64,000 bases of DNA from Streptomyces nodosus. Lineage in GTDB: Bacteria > Actinomycetota > Actinomycetes > Streptomycetales > Streptomycetaceae. The notes below the pieces were generated by a model. The model had not been told where the DNA came from and ran no database searches. It worked only from the letters and a program-made list of their open reading frames with translations. A program made the translations under genes and the position numbers. Location: the NCBI RefSeq assembly GCF_008704995.1, contig NZ_CP023747.1:6172001-6236000 (forward strand), written 5' to 3'. Below, piece by piece: positions 27,021-35,099 of the stretch. Position 1 is the stretch's first letter; each line of letters opens with the position of its first letter.

Positions 27021-27923
27021 TCCACTGAGGTCTTTTCAACCTGCTGGTGAGCTGGCGTGATGCAGGGTGAGGACAGCTTGGACCAGGCCCGTGATGCGGG
27101 TGGTCGAGCAGCGGAGTTTGCGAAGGAGTCGCCAGTTCTTGAGGGTAGCCATGGCTTGTTCGACGAGGGCACGGATTTTGGCCTGGGATCGGTTCACGGC
27201 CTGCTGACCTGTGGAAAGTGTCTCCCATCGGCCGCGGAACGGAACCCGGACCGTACCGCGGGCGCCCTGGTAGCCCTTGTCCGCCCAGCAAGGGATTCGG
27301 GCCTGGTCGAGGGCGTTGATGATGCCGTGTTCGCGGGCCGCCCGAACGTCGTGAACGGCTCCTGGCAGTGCGGGCGAGGCCCATAGCAGCCGGCCGAACG
27401 GATCGGCGATGACCTGCACGTTCATGCCGTGCTTCTTATGCTTCCCCGAGTAGAAGGGCCGGTCGGCGGCGATCCGGTCGATGGGGAGGAGCGTCCCGTC
27501 GAGCAGGACGTACGCTTTCGTCGAAGCAGCCCGGACGGCCTCGTCGAGGGTCGGTGCCAGTGCGGCCAGCAGGTCGACGGCCTCGCTGATGTAGCGGTAG
27601 ACCGTGCTCGTCCCGACCCCGAAACCCGCCGCGAGCTGGGCGTACGTGGTTCCGTTCCGCAGATGCGCCAACACCAGCAGGGCTTGACGGCCGACCGGGA
27701 GCCGGCGCCAGCGGCTCTTGATCCGACGATGGTGTTCTCGCAGGCGAGCAGCGAGGAAGGACAGGGATCGACTGGACACGTCCAGCCCACACGGGTAGAC
27801 AAGCATGCGAAGCCTCTGGTGGGTACCGGGTGATCTTGGTCGTGAACCCGTCTACCAGGGGCTTCACTCATCTGTCGACCCAACTGACCAGCTCACGAGG
27901 CAAGTTGGCAAAGGCTCACTGGG
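27021..27923 (-). mobile_element. IS5-family insertion sequence, copy 2, 903 bp
   Basis: Ends TCCACTGAGGTCTTTTCAAC and, reversed, CCCAGTGAGCCTTTGCCAAC are imperfect inverted repeats. A 3-bp direct repeat TGA is present at 27018-27020 and 27924-27926, fitting the TNA duplications of some IS5 groups. It is inserted in the serine recombinase remnant. Confidence 0.78.
27036..27806 (-). CDS. IS5-family transposase, copy 2
   Basis: A 256-residue DDE transposase closely related to the one at 24260-25027: HTH YAQLAAGFGVGTSTVYRYI, first Asp in YVLLDGTLLPIDRI, second in CWADKGYQGARGTV, and the C-terminal SQAKIRALVEQAMATLKNW helix. It is intact and on the same strand as copy 1. The two copies flank 25143-26784, so they could act together, but their divergence argues for separate arrivals. 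Confidence 0.88.
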   Translation of the reverse strand: MLVYPCGLDVSSRSLSFLAARLREHHRRIKSRWRRLPVGRQALLVLAHLRNGTTYAQLAAGFGVGTSTVYRYISEAVDLLAALAPTLDEAVRAASTKAYVLLDGTLLPIDRIAADRPFYSGKHKKHGMNVQVIADPFGRLLWASPALPGAVHDVRAAREHGIINALDQARIPCWADKGYQGARGTVRVPFRGRWETLSTGQQAVNRSQAKIRALVEQAMATLKNWRLLRKLRCSTTRITGLVQAVLTLHHASSPAG

Positions 27924-28075
27924 TGACGACGCCCGGATCGGCTCCGGCGTCGAGAGCGGCCTGGCAGCGGGCGAACCGCCACCTGCATACCTTGATCGCC
28001 TGGCGGGCCTGGAACTGCTCGGAGTGGATCCGTGCGGTGCTGGCTGCGATGCTTGCCCGGCTGGGCGCGGTCAGT
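27924..28075 (-). pseudogene. C-terminal remnant of a serine recombinase (part 1)
   Basis: Minus-strand frame SEQFQARQAIKVCRWRFARCQAALDAGADPGVV, a helical region close to that of large serine recombinases (RYRAALDAGADPAVV). It continues in frame into 27020-26785 once the IS5 element is removed. An in-frame stop near 28070 truncates it upstream; the catalytic N-terminus is missing. Confidence 0.6.
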
Positions 28076-28359
28076 CAACTCGCAGCTTTCGCAGGGATTC
28101 TGAGGGACGGTTGGCGGTGCGAGTGCGTTAGCAGCGGGGACTGGAGCTGTTTTGAGCCGTAGCTTTCGCAGATGCTGGACAGCAGACGGCGCGCTTGTTC
28201 TAGCGTTCCTCTTTCTTGCGGTAGAGCCTCTGGTTCGGTAGTCATATTGGGCCCATGCAAGGCTCTGGTTATTTGCTGTTCGTGTCGTATGGGGCAGTCA
28301 GGAGGAAGTTGGCAGGTGATCGCCCTGCCGGCCACCCTGTCAATGAAGGAGTGAGACGA

Positions 28360-28926
28360 GTGGGGCGTTACCGCAGCATCAAGTCCGGGGTGATTCTCTG
28401 GAGAAGGTCGTTCAAGCTGCTTTCGTGGCTCACGCCCATTGTGTACGTAGGTGTGGCTGCTGACGCCGCTTTGGACGGGTTCAGGAAAAGGGAAACGGAT
28501 GGGCTGCAGGTGGCGGTGATGGCTCTCGTTTTGGGTGCCGCCGTGTACAGTTTGGTAAGGTCCCGTGTGCACCTGACGTCTACGGGGATCCTGGTTGTGA
28601 ATTGCGTGTTCTGGCGCGAGATTCCTTACAGCCTCCTGAAAAAGGCAGAGGCGGGGCGCGGCCGAGGTCTGGCGGTGTATGTCAAGGGGGCTCTCGAGCA
28701 AGACGCCGAGGTTTACTCAATCGGATTTGCCGGATCGCTCATAGATCAACATTTCCGTACGGCGGAAAGGGCGGCGAAGGTGATCAATAAGGCCAAGAAA
28801 AAGGCTCGCCGCACACAGGATGTCAACCCAGTCGTGGGGCGCGGGATTGTTCGAGACATGGTCGTCGAAATATCCATGGCGATAGCCTTTGTGTTGGCGA
28901 TCACCTCTCTTTTCGTTGGCCGCTAA
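28360..28926 (+). CDS. Small membrane protein with a PH-like middle domain
   Basis: GTG at 28360 after AAGGAG gives 188 residues; the open frame upstream lacks a good start. Two hydrophobic segments near the N-terminus (LLSWLTPIVYVGVAADAAL; VAVMALVLGAAVYSLV) precede a soluble part beginning VHLTSTGILVVNCVFWREIPYSLL, which resembles bacterial PH domains, and a C-terminal hydrophobic helix closes the protein (MAIAFVLAITSLFVG). Codon use is less GC-biased than in neighbouring core genes, a sign of transfer. Function unknown. Confidence 0.6.
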   Translation: MGRYRSIKSGVILWRRSFKLLSWLTPIVYVGVAADAALDGFRKRETDGLQVAVMALVLGAAVYSLVRSRVHLTSTGILVVNCVFWREIPYSLLKKAEAGRGRGLAVYVKGALEQDAEVYSIGFAGSLIDQHFRTAERAAKVINKAKKKARRTQDVNPVVGRGIVRDMVVEISMAIAFVLAITSLFVGR

Positions 28927-29039
28927 AGACGCCAGAACGGCCATCCGCGGGACCTGAGGAGCCCTGAGGGCGTGGACCGTGGGGGCGCGTGCTCCATGAC
29001 GAACGGGACGGTCATGGTCCCCAAGGAAGTAAAGGTGCC

Positions 29040-29282
29040 GTGAAACCGATAGAGGAAATCAAGGAACTCGCGCAGGAATTCATTGATGGTCGTGACCGGT
29101 CGATGAGATTGGTAGGGAAGATTGAAAATATCCTGATCTCTGAATTCCTTGACGCGGATCTATATGAGAAATTGACTGAGGCGGTTTCCCTGTATCGCCC
29201 AGGGGAGGGGCTTCCCTATTATAGCGAGCAAGACATGAAGGAGGCACTGGAAGGGGCGCTCGGGATCGGCCCCAACTCCTAG
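29040..29282 (+). CDS. Small acidic helical protein, possibly colicin-immunity-like
   Basis: GTG at 29040 with GGAAG upstream gives 80 residues (KPIEEIKELAQEFIDGRDRSM...). It is acidic and helical, with YRPGEGLPYYSEQDMKEALEGAL near the end, a layout recalling colicin-D-type immunity domains (short ELAxxFIxG start, tyrosine-rich loop). No toxin gene is adjacent. It sits in a run of small, lower-GC genes. The immunity reading is a guess from pattern only. Confidence 0.5.
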   Translation: MKPIEEIKELAQEFIDGRDRSMRLVGKIENILISEFLDADLYEKLTEAVSLYRPGEGLPYYSEQDMKEALEGALGIGPNS

Positions 29283-29331
29283 GTCTGCCTGAGCACTATC
29301 GGGCGTGTAGTACCGGAGCTGAAAGGTGACC

Positions 29332-29585
29332 ATGTCCAGGAAGCAGAAGGTGGAGGCGGCGGCACGTACCGCGCGTCGGATTGCCGAGGAGACGGAAGGC
29401 TTCGGATCGTCGCTATCGGGGCTGACTCAGGCGGTGGGGCGCTTCTCGACGATCGACAGCTCGAAGTGGCCGACTCCTCCGGGGAGCACGAGGCTTACGT
29501 TCAGGTGCAACTTGAGTTCAGGTACCGTGACTCGCTGCAAAAGCACCGCGTGATTTTGAGATCTCGCAGGAGTAAGTTTAGCTAG
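29332..29585 (+). pseudogene. Small gene with a frameshift, ends coupled to the next gene
   Basis: ATG 29332 opens a frame with strongly GC-rich third positions (MSRKQKVEAAARTARRIAEE...). After about 29440 the coding pattern moves to the next frame (DDRQLEVADSSGEHEAYVQV...), ending at TAG 29583-29585, which overlaps the GTG of the following gene. Each half alone is short. A one-base indel near 29440-29460 would explain both halves. No family is recognised. Confidence 0.45.
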
Positions 29586-30025
29586 TGACATACCAGCTGG
29601 TGGATGGTCATCTCCCTCTGAGCCTCCGGGGAATTTTCAAACCGTGGGCTATTGAGGTAGGCCACAGTAAAATCCTGATTCGCGGTTTCTTGGGCGGTGA
29701 GGAAGGGGGCGTCCCTAGGGTCTTCGATGTCGTATTCCAGGATGTTTCCCGGATCTCGCTGGCCGACCAGTACTTAGGTCTTAGTGTGTCGGATGCGGGC
29801 CCAGATGTTTTGCGAACTGAAGAGCAGAGGGCTGGGCGTAGATGGCGAGAGAGTAAACTCTTTCGAGTCTCCGAGGATAATCCGCTTGATTATATTGTTG
29901 CGGGCTGTATCTTCTGGGCTGAAGTTTTTATCCTCGCTACAGAGTCAAGCCCCCTGATGCAGGAATCCCCTAGTCCTGACGCAATCAAGGGCGGCAAGGT
30001 TTTCCGGGTACGGGCGGACCGGTAG
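29585..30025 (+). CDS. Hypothetical 146-aa protein
   Basis: GTG at 29585 overlaps the preceding TAG (TAGTG), implying translational coupling. The protein is a soluble, strand-rich domain (WAIEVGHSKILIRGFLGG; RVFDVVFQDVSRISLADQYLGL) ending before a hairpin terminator. It resembles no family I know. Like its two upstream neighbours it has lower GC than the rest of the window, so the three probably moved in together. Confidence 0.55.
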   Translation: MTYQLVDGHLPLSLRGIFKPWAIEVGHSKILIRGFLGGEEGGVPRVFDVVFQDVSRISLADQYLGLSVSDAGPDVLRTEEQRAGRRWRESKLFRVSEDNPLDYIVAGCIFWAEVFILATESSPLMQESPSPDAIKGGKVFRVRADR

Positions 30026-30037
30026 CCATAGTGAAAT

Positions 30038-30072
30038 TGAAGCCCCGTCAGGTGTGTCCTGGCGGGGCTTCA
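30038..30072. terminator. Strong hairpin terminator between convergent genes
   Basis: Arms TGAAGCCCCGTCAGG (30038-30052) and CCTGGCGGGGCTTCA (30058-30072) pair at 14 of 15 positions around a 5-base loop, between the convergent genes ending at 30025 and 30142. Confidence 0.8.
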
Positions 30073-30141
30073 GCGTGGGGGTGACGGTAGTAGTGGACGG
30101 CAACGGCAGTGGTCCTGCCCTCGGTTCGGTTCTCGGTGTGT

Positions 30142-31554
30142 TCAGCCCCCGAAGCGGGCCATCCATGATTCGACCTCAGCCGCGGACCGTGGCAGGCCCG
30201 CGGACAGATTCTCGTGGCCGTCGGCGGTGACGAGCAGGTCGTCCTCGATGCGTACGCCGATGCCGCGCCACTCCTGAGGCACGGTCAGGTCGTCCGGCTG
30301 GAAGTACAGGCCGGGCTCGACGGTGAGCACCATGCCCGGCTCCAGTACGCCGTCGACGTACTCCTCGGTCCGGGCCTGTGCGCAGTCGTGGACGTCCAGG
30401 CCGAGCATATGACCGGTACCGGCCATCGTGAAGCGGCGCTGGAGGCCCAGCTCGTAGGCGCGGTCGGCAGGCCCCTCGATGAAACCCCACTCGACCAGCC
30501 GTGCCGCCAGGGAACGCTGGGCCGCCTCATGGAAGTCCCGATACGCGGCACCCGGCTTGACGGCCGCCATGCCCGCCTCCTGGGCCTCGTACACCGCGTC
30601 GTAGACCTGGCGCTGGACGGGGGTGAAGGTGCCGCTGATCGGCAGAGTGCGCGTGACGTCGGCGGTGTACAGGGTCCGTGACTCCACGCCCGCGTCGAGC
30701 AGGAGCAGTTCCCCGGGGCGGACCGGTCCGTCGTTGTCGGTCCAGTGCATGATCGTGGCGTGCTCGCCCGCGGCGCAGATCGTGCCATAGCCCACGGCGT
30801 TGCCCTCGAGGCGGGCGCGACGGAAGAAGGTGCCCTCGATCCACCGCTCGGACGACGCGATCGCCCGCGACAGCTCACCGACGACATCCGTGAAGCTGCG
30901 CACCGTGGAGTCCACGGCCGAGCGGATCTCCTTGATCTCCCACTCGTCCTTCACGATGCGTAGATCGCTGAGGGCCTCTTCCAGCTCCGCGTCCCGTTCC
31001 GCCTCGGTGGTGACGGCGGCCTCCAGGGACGGGTCGACACCGCGGACGATGCGGGTCGGTGTGCCGGAGACGGCTGCCAGGTCGGCGGCCGCCGTGCGGA
31101 CGTCCCGGCACTCCAGGCCGAGCACGCGCTCCGCCTCGGCGAGGGAGCGGCGCCGGCCCATCCACAGCTCTGCCGTGGCACCGGTCCAGAACTCGTTGTC
31201 GTCCCTGCTGTCCCGTGGGAGCTGGTAGCAGTAGGCGTCGTGGCCGCCGTCCGCCCGGGGTTCGAGGACAAGGGCGCCGTCCCGGGCCTGGTCGCCGGTC
31301 ATGTGCACATAGCCGGAGTACGGCCGGAACGGGTAGGTGTCGTCGTTCGAACGGACCTTGAGGTTCCCCGAGGGGATCACCAGCCGTTCACCCGGGAAGC
31401 GCGCGGAGAGCGCGGCCCGGCGTGCGGCCGCGTACGGGGCCTGCTCGTCGAGCGGCAGTTCGTGCCGTTCGGTGTCCGCCCAGCCCGTCCGCATCGACGC
31501 GGACAGTTCCTCGGAGATCCCTGAGTACAAACCGTTCTTCCGGCCCTTCGCCAC
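30142..31554 (-). CDS. pepP: Aminopeptidase P family protein (M24B)
   Basis: A 470-residue metallopeptidase that removes an N-terminal residue preceding proline. The N-terminal creatinase-like domain (about 40-190) is followed by the pita-bread catalytic domain with the metal ligands in LLLDAGVESRTLYTADVTRT (two Asp), GTGHMLGLDVHD (His), MVLTVEPGLYF (Glu) and GIGVRIEDDLLV (Glu). Length and architecture match Xaa-Pro aminopeptidases of Streptomyces. GTG at 31554. It is divergent from the regulator at 31691, which may control it. Confidence 0.92.
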   Translation of the reverse strand: MAKGRKNGLYSGISEELSASMRTGWADTERHELPLDEQAPYAAARRAALSARFPGERLVIPSGNLKVRSNDDTYPFRPYSGYVHMTGDQARDGALVLEPRADGGHDAYCYQLPRDSRDDNEFWTGATAELWMGRRRSLAEAERVLGLECRDVRTAAADLAAVSGTPTRIVRGVDPSLEAAVTTEAERDAELEEALSDLRIVKDEWEIKEIRSAVDSTVRSFTDVVGELSRAIASSERWIEGTFFRRARLEGNAVGYGTICAAGEHATIMHWTDNDGPVRPGELLLLDAGVESRTLYTADVTRTLPISGTFTPVQRQVYDAVYEAQEAGMAAVKPGAAYRDFHEAAQRSLAARLVEWGFIEGPADRAYELGLQRRFTMAGTGHMLGLDVHDCAQARTEEYVDGVLEPGMVLTVEPGLYFQPDDLTVPQEWRGIGVRIEDDLLVTADGHENLSAGLPRSAAEVESWMARFGG

Positions 31555-31641
31555 GGTGTCCGCCTTCCTGGGAATCGAGCGCCGCCGCGTGCCGACGGCT
31601 CGGTGACGTTATCCCGCGGCGCCCACGTTTGGTGCGCAGTG

Positions 31642-31654
31642 GTGCCACTGGCAC
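31642..31654. promoter_or_regulatory. Short inverted repeat between pepP and its divergent regulator
   Basis: GTGCCACTGGCAC is a 5-bp inverted repeat with a 3-bp centre in the 136-bp divergent region. It could be the regulator's operator; support is positional only. Confidence 0.3.
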
Positions 31655-31690
31655 AGATCGGCCACGCCCGGCCGGCCGCGGCCGTCGATA

Positions 31691-32683
31691 ATGCGGCTCA
31701 TGACGAACGCGAATCTCGGCGAGGCACTGCGTCTCCTGGGCGTCGGCCAGGCGGCTACCCGGGTCTATCTCACCCTGCTGGAGCTGGCCCCCGCGCCGCT
31801 GAGCGAGATCGCCGCCGCGGCCGGTCTGGACGGCCCCGGCCTGGCCGCGGCGTACGCCGAGCTCGTCGACGCCGGTCTGGCCGCTGCCGCCGAGAGGGAC
31901 GAGGATGTGGTGGCGCCGGTGGTGCCGGCCGCCGGTCTCGAGGTCCTCGCCCGGCGTCGTGTGGCCGATGTCGAGAAGTCCCGCATCGCGGTCTCGGGCG
32001 CCTTCGACTCGTTCCGGCGCCGGCGGCTCGCGGCCCACGACGACCACCTCGTCGAGATCGTCACCGGCGACGCCGTCGGCCCCAGGATGCGGCAGGCCTG
32101 GGCCAGTGCCCGCCACCAGATCCGGCAGTTGGAGTCACCCCCCTACTCTCCCGTGGCTGGTGCCACCGACGACGCACTGGCCACGCTGGCCCGCGGTGTC
32201 ACGCAACGCGTCGTGTACTCCCGCGAGTCGCTGGAACGCCCGGACCACCTCAGACATGTCATCGAACCGTGCATCGACGCCGGTGAGCAGGCCAGAGTGC
32301 TGCCGTCCGTCCCCGTCAAGCTCCTGATCATCGACGAGGCGTACGCGCTGGTGTCACTGTCGATCAAGGAGGCCGACGTGCACAACACCATGCTGGTCGT
32401 ACAGCCGTGCGGTCTGCTCTCCGCCCTCATCGCGTTGTTCGAGCAGTCGTGGCAGCAGGCTCTGCCCTTCCACGGCGGCACGACCCGCCCAGGGGGTCTG
32501 CCCCCTGCCGACCGCCGTCTGCTGTGGCTCCTGGCCGGCGGTACGAGCGACGACCTCATCGCCCGAGAACTGGGAATCAGCCGCCGTACGCTGTTCCGCC
32601 GCCTTCAGATCCTGATGGCCCGGCTCGGCGCCGCGAACCGTTTCCAACTGGCCCTGCAGGCCCAGCGCAACGGATGGTTGTGA
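31691..32683 (+). CDS. TrmB-like / LuxR-type HTH transcriptional regulator
   Basis: A 330-residue regulator with two DNA-binding-type ends. The N-terminus is a TrmB-like winged helix (LLGVGQAATRVYLTLLEL...LSEIAAAAGLDGPGLAAAYAELVDAGL). The centre is a sensor domain with a PLD-like or TrmB effector fold. The C-terminus is a LuxR-type HTH (LPPADRRLLWLLAGGTSDDLIARELGISRRTLFRRLQ). This double architecture is common in Streptomyces. ATG 31691 or 31700 are both possible; neither has a clear RBS, so the message may be leaderless. Confidence 0.8.
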   Translation: MRLMTNANLGEALRLLGVGQAATRVYLTLLELAPAPLSEIAAAAGLDGPGLAAAYAELVDAGLAAAAERDEDVVAPVVPAAGLEVLARRRVADVEKSRIAVSGAFDSFRRRRLAAHDDHLVEIVTGDAVGPRMRQAWASARHQIRQLESPPYSPVAGATDDALATLARGVTQRVVYSRESLERPDHLRHVIEPCIDAGEQARVLPSVPVKLLIIDEAYALVSLSIKEADVHNTMLVVQPCGLLSALIALFEQSWQQALPFHGGTTRPGGLPPADRRLLWLLAGGTSDDLIARELGISRRTLFRRLQILMARLGAANRFQLALQAQRNGWL

Positions 32684-32762
32684 CGGCAGGCCTTCGGCGG
32701 CCAGGCCCGTTCAGACGCTTCGGACCCCACCGGAGCCGGCGGCCTCGGCCGTCCCCTCCCGG

Positions 32763-33866
32763 TCACCGGCCGGTCCCCGTCCTGAGCGAGGAGTTGCGGA
32801 TGATCAGCTCCGGCAGGACCAGGACGCGCTGTGCCGGGCGGCGTTTGCCCTCCAGCAGCCTGGAGACCATCATCTCCACGGCGACCCGGCCCACCCGGGC
32901 CTTGGGCGGGCGGACCGCCGTCATGGCCGGCTCGGCGAGCTGGGCCACCTCGTCGTCGTAACTGACGAGGGCCAGGTCGTCCGGGATCGCGATGCCCTGT
33001 TCGGCGGCGTACTGGGCGACGGACATCGCGTCCTGGTCGCTGTGCACGATGAGCGCGGTGGTCCGGGACCGGCGGCAGCGGAGCAGGATCTCCTCGATGA
33101 TCTGCCGGTGGCCGGGTATGTCGAGGGCCACGCTCTCGCGGACCACGAAGTCGCCGGGCAGGCCGAGTTCCGCGCAGGCCCGCAGCCAGCCCTGGGCGAG
33201 GTGTGTCGAGGTCGGGCTGCCGTTCGCGAGCACCAACCCGATCCGGCGGTGGCCGTGTTCGTGCAGATGGCGAACTGCCGTCTCCAGGCCCAGCGCGTGG
33301 TCGCTGCGTACCCATTCGAGCTGTCGCGGTGTCGGGGTCCAGGGCGGGGTCTGCCGTTCCACGAGGATGGTCGGCACCGGCAGCCTGCCGATCCAGTCGA
33401 TCATCTCGTCGGCGCCGTCGGCCTCCAGGCTGGGCGCCAGCAGCAGTCCCTGCACCTGCTTGGCCTCGATCAGCCGGCTGATCTGCCTGCGGTCCTCGGC
33501 CCGGTCGTAGCTGGACCCGCGCAGCTGGATCTGGACGCCCAACGCGACCGAGGCCGCCCGGGCGCCGGTCACGATGGCCGGCCAGTAGTAGTCCAGCGAG
33601 GGGACGACCATGCCGATGGTGAACGGCGTGGATCCGGGGCGGATCCGGCGCTGGGGAGCCGAGTCGGTCTCGGTCGGGAGGGTGGCGCCTCCGTGCACCT
33701 TGGTGAGCAGACCGCGGTCGGCGAGTGCGGCGATGTCGCGCCGCACCGTCAGTTCACTGACCTCGAGCATGAGGGCCAGCTCGCGGACCCGGACGGCGCC
33801 GTGCTGGCGCAGTTCGTCCATGAGCCGTTCCCTGCGTTGCAGAGCGAAGAGCCGGTCACCGGCCAT
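32763..33866 (-). CDS. DeoR/LacI hybrid transcriptional repressor of the sugar operon
   Basis: A 367-residue regulator. Residues 1-60 are a DeoR-type winged HTH (RRERLMDELRQHGAVRVRELALMLEVSELTVRRDI, ending KVHGGA). The rest is a LacI-type periplasmic-binding fold with FTIGMVVPSLDYYWPAI, GHRRIGLVLANG, and AIPDDLALVSYDDEVAQLAEPAMTAVRPP. ATG 33866 follows GGGAGGG; the long frame upstream is rejected. It is divergent from the uptake operon and presumably represses it until the sugar binds. Confidence 0.88.
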   Translation of the reverse strand: MAGDRLFALQRRERLMDELRQHGAVRVRELALMLEVSELTVRRDIAALADRGLLTKVHGGATLPTETDSAPQRRIRPGSTPFTIGMVVPSLDYYWPAIVTGARAASVALGVQIQLRGSSYDRAEDRRQISRLIEAKQVQGLLLAPSLEADGADEMIDWIGRLPVPTILVERQTPPWTPTPRQLEWVRSDHALGLETAVRHLHEHGHRRIGLVLANGSPTSTHLAQGWLRACAELGLPGDFVVRESVALDIPGHRQIIEEILLRCRRSRTTALIVHSDQDAMSVAQYAAEQGIAIPDDLALVSYDDEVAQLAEPAMTAVRPPKARVGRVAVEMMVSRLLEGKRRPAQRVLVLPELIIRNSSLRTGTGR

Positions 33867-33902
33867 CGGTCCACCCTCCCCCGATCCTGTGTGTTCGACC
33901 CT

Positions 33903-33920
33903 GAACGAATCGCTTCGTTC
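33903..33920. promoter_or_regulatory. Operator palindrome between repressor and sugar operon
   Basis: GAACGAA TCGC TTCGTTC is a perfect 7-bp inverted repeat with a 4-bp centre, 37 bp upstream of the repressor start and 117 bp upstream of the dehydrogenase. It is the natural site for the DeoR/LacI hybrid. Confidence 0.65.
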
Positions 33921-34036
33921 CTGTACGAGCCGTAGCGGGTCTGTGCCCATCACCACTATCTCTTTCCCCACGCGACCGGCAAGGGGCGCTCGCCGGCACC
34001 GGTGTGGAACCGGCCGAGGGAAGGACTCGACGCTTG

Positions 34037-35056
34037 ATGCAGACGACCCCATCCGCATTGGTCGTGATGAGCAGGGAGAGCTTCGAAGCGCACTTCGACG
34101 CCGCCCGTCTCGCGCGGCTGGCGGACCTGGTGACGCTGGGTGATCCGGTCTGGACCGACGACCTCGACACACCGGCGGTACGGGCCCGGCTGGCGGACGT
34201 CGAGGTGATGCTGACGTCCTGGGGGGCTCCCCGGCTGACACCGGAGCGGCTCGATGCGGCGCCCGCGCTGCGCATGGTGCTGCACTGCGCCGGCAGCGTG
34301 CGGGGCCTGGTGGGGGACGATGTGTGGCGGCGGGGGATCCGGATCACCAGCGCGGCCGACACCAACGCCGTTCCCGTGGCCGAGTACACCTTGGCGGCCA
34401 TCATCTTCGCGGGCAAGAAGGTTCCCTTCATCGCCGCCGACGAGCGCCTCGCGTATGAGGGGTGGGGCAGGGTGACCGGTTACGGGGACCTGTCGAACTT
34501 CGCGCAGACCGTGGGAATCGTCGGATTCTCCCGCATCGGCCGCAAGGTGGTCGAACTCCTCAAGGTTCTCGACGACACCACCTGTCTGGTCGCGGATCCG
34601 TACGCCGATCCGGCGGAGGTCGCGGCGGCCGGCGCGACCCTGGTCGAGCTGCGGGAGCTGCTGCCCAGAGTCGACGTATTGTCCCTGCACGCCCCCGAGT
34701 TGCAGGAGACCCGGCACCTCATCGGTGCCGAGCAACTGCGTCTGCTTCCGGACCATGCGACGGTCATCAACACGGCGCGCGGCAGCCTGGTCGACTCCGA
34801 CGCACTCGCCGCCGAGTGCGCGTCCGGCCGCCTCTTCGCCATCCTCGATGTGACCGATCCGGAGCCGCTGCCCGCGAGTTCACCGTTGCGGCGGCTGGCC
34901 CAGGTCATGGTCACCCCGCATGTGGCGGGGTCGCTCGGTTCGGAGATCGGGCGCCTCACCGACCACACCATCGACGAGCTGGCCCGGTGGCTCGGGCAGC
35001 AGCCGCTGCGGGGAGAGGTCACCGCGGAGTCCTGGGCCCTTGGACTGAGTGCCTGA
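34037..35056 (+). CDS. D-isomer-specific 2-hydroxyacid dehydrogenase
   Basis: A 339-residue NAD(P)-dependent oxidoreductase that would interconvert a 2-hydroxy acid and a 2-oxo acid. The Rossmann motif is VGIVGFSRIGRKVVELL (about 157-173). The catalytic residues are in INTARGSLVD (Arg), LDVTDPEPLP (Glu) and VTPHVAGSLG (His). ATG 34037 is preferred over upstream in-frame codons. It is the first gene of the sugar operon, so its substrate may derive from a sugar acid (inference). Confidence 0.88.
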   Translation: MQTTPSALVVMSRESFEAHFDAARLARLADLVTLGDPVWTDDLDTPAVRARLADVEVMLTSWGAPRLTPERLDAAPALRMVLHCAGSVRGLVGDDVWRRGIRITSAADTNAVPVAEYTLAAIIFAGKKVPFIAADERLAYEGWGRVTGYGDLSNFAQTVGIVGFSRIGRKVVELLKVLDDTTCLVADPYADPAEVAAAGATLVELRELLPRVDVLSLHAPELQETRHLIGAEQLRLLPDHATVINTARGSLVDSDALAAECASGRLFAILDVTDPEPLPASSPLRRLAQVMVTPHVAGSLGSEIGRLTDHTIDELARWLGQQPLRGEVTAESWALGLSA

Positions 35057-35099
35057 GCCGATGTCTTCCATTCGCCGAACACCGAAGGAGATACGCACC

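Noticed and set aside
24242-27923. Composite transposon formed by the two IS5 copies
   Set aside because: The copies share only about three quarters of residues, no outer target duplication common to both is seen, and each sits in a different disrupted gene.
32763-34241. 492-residue version of the repressor
   Set aside because: The first 125 residues are low-complexity antisense of the dehydrogenase region; ATG 33866 has the RBS and begins the HTH domain.
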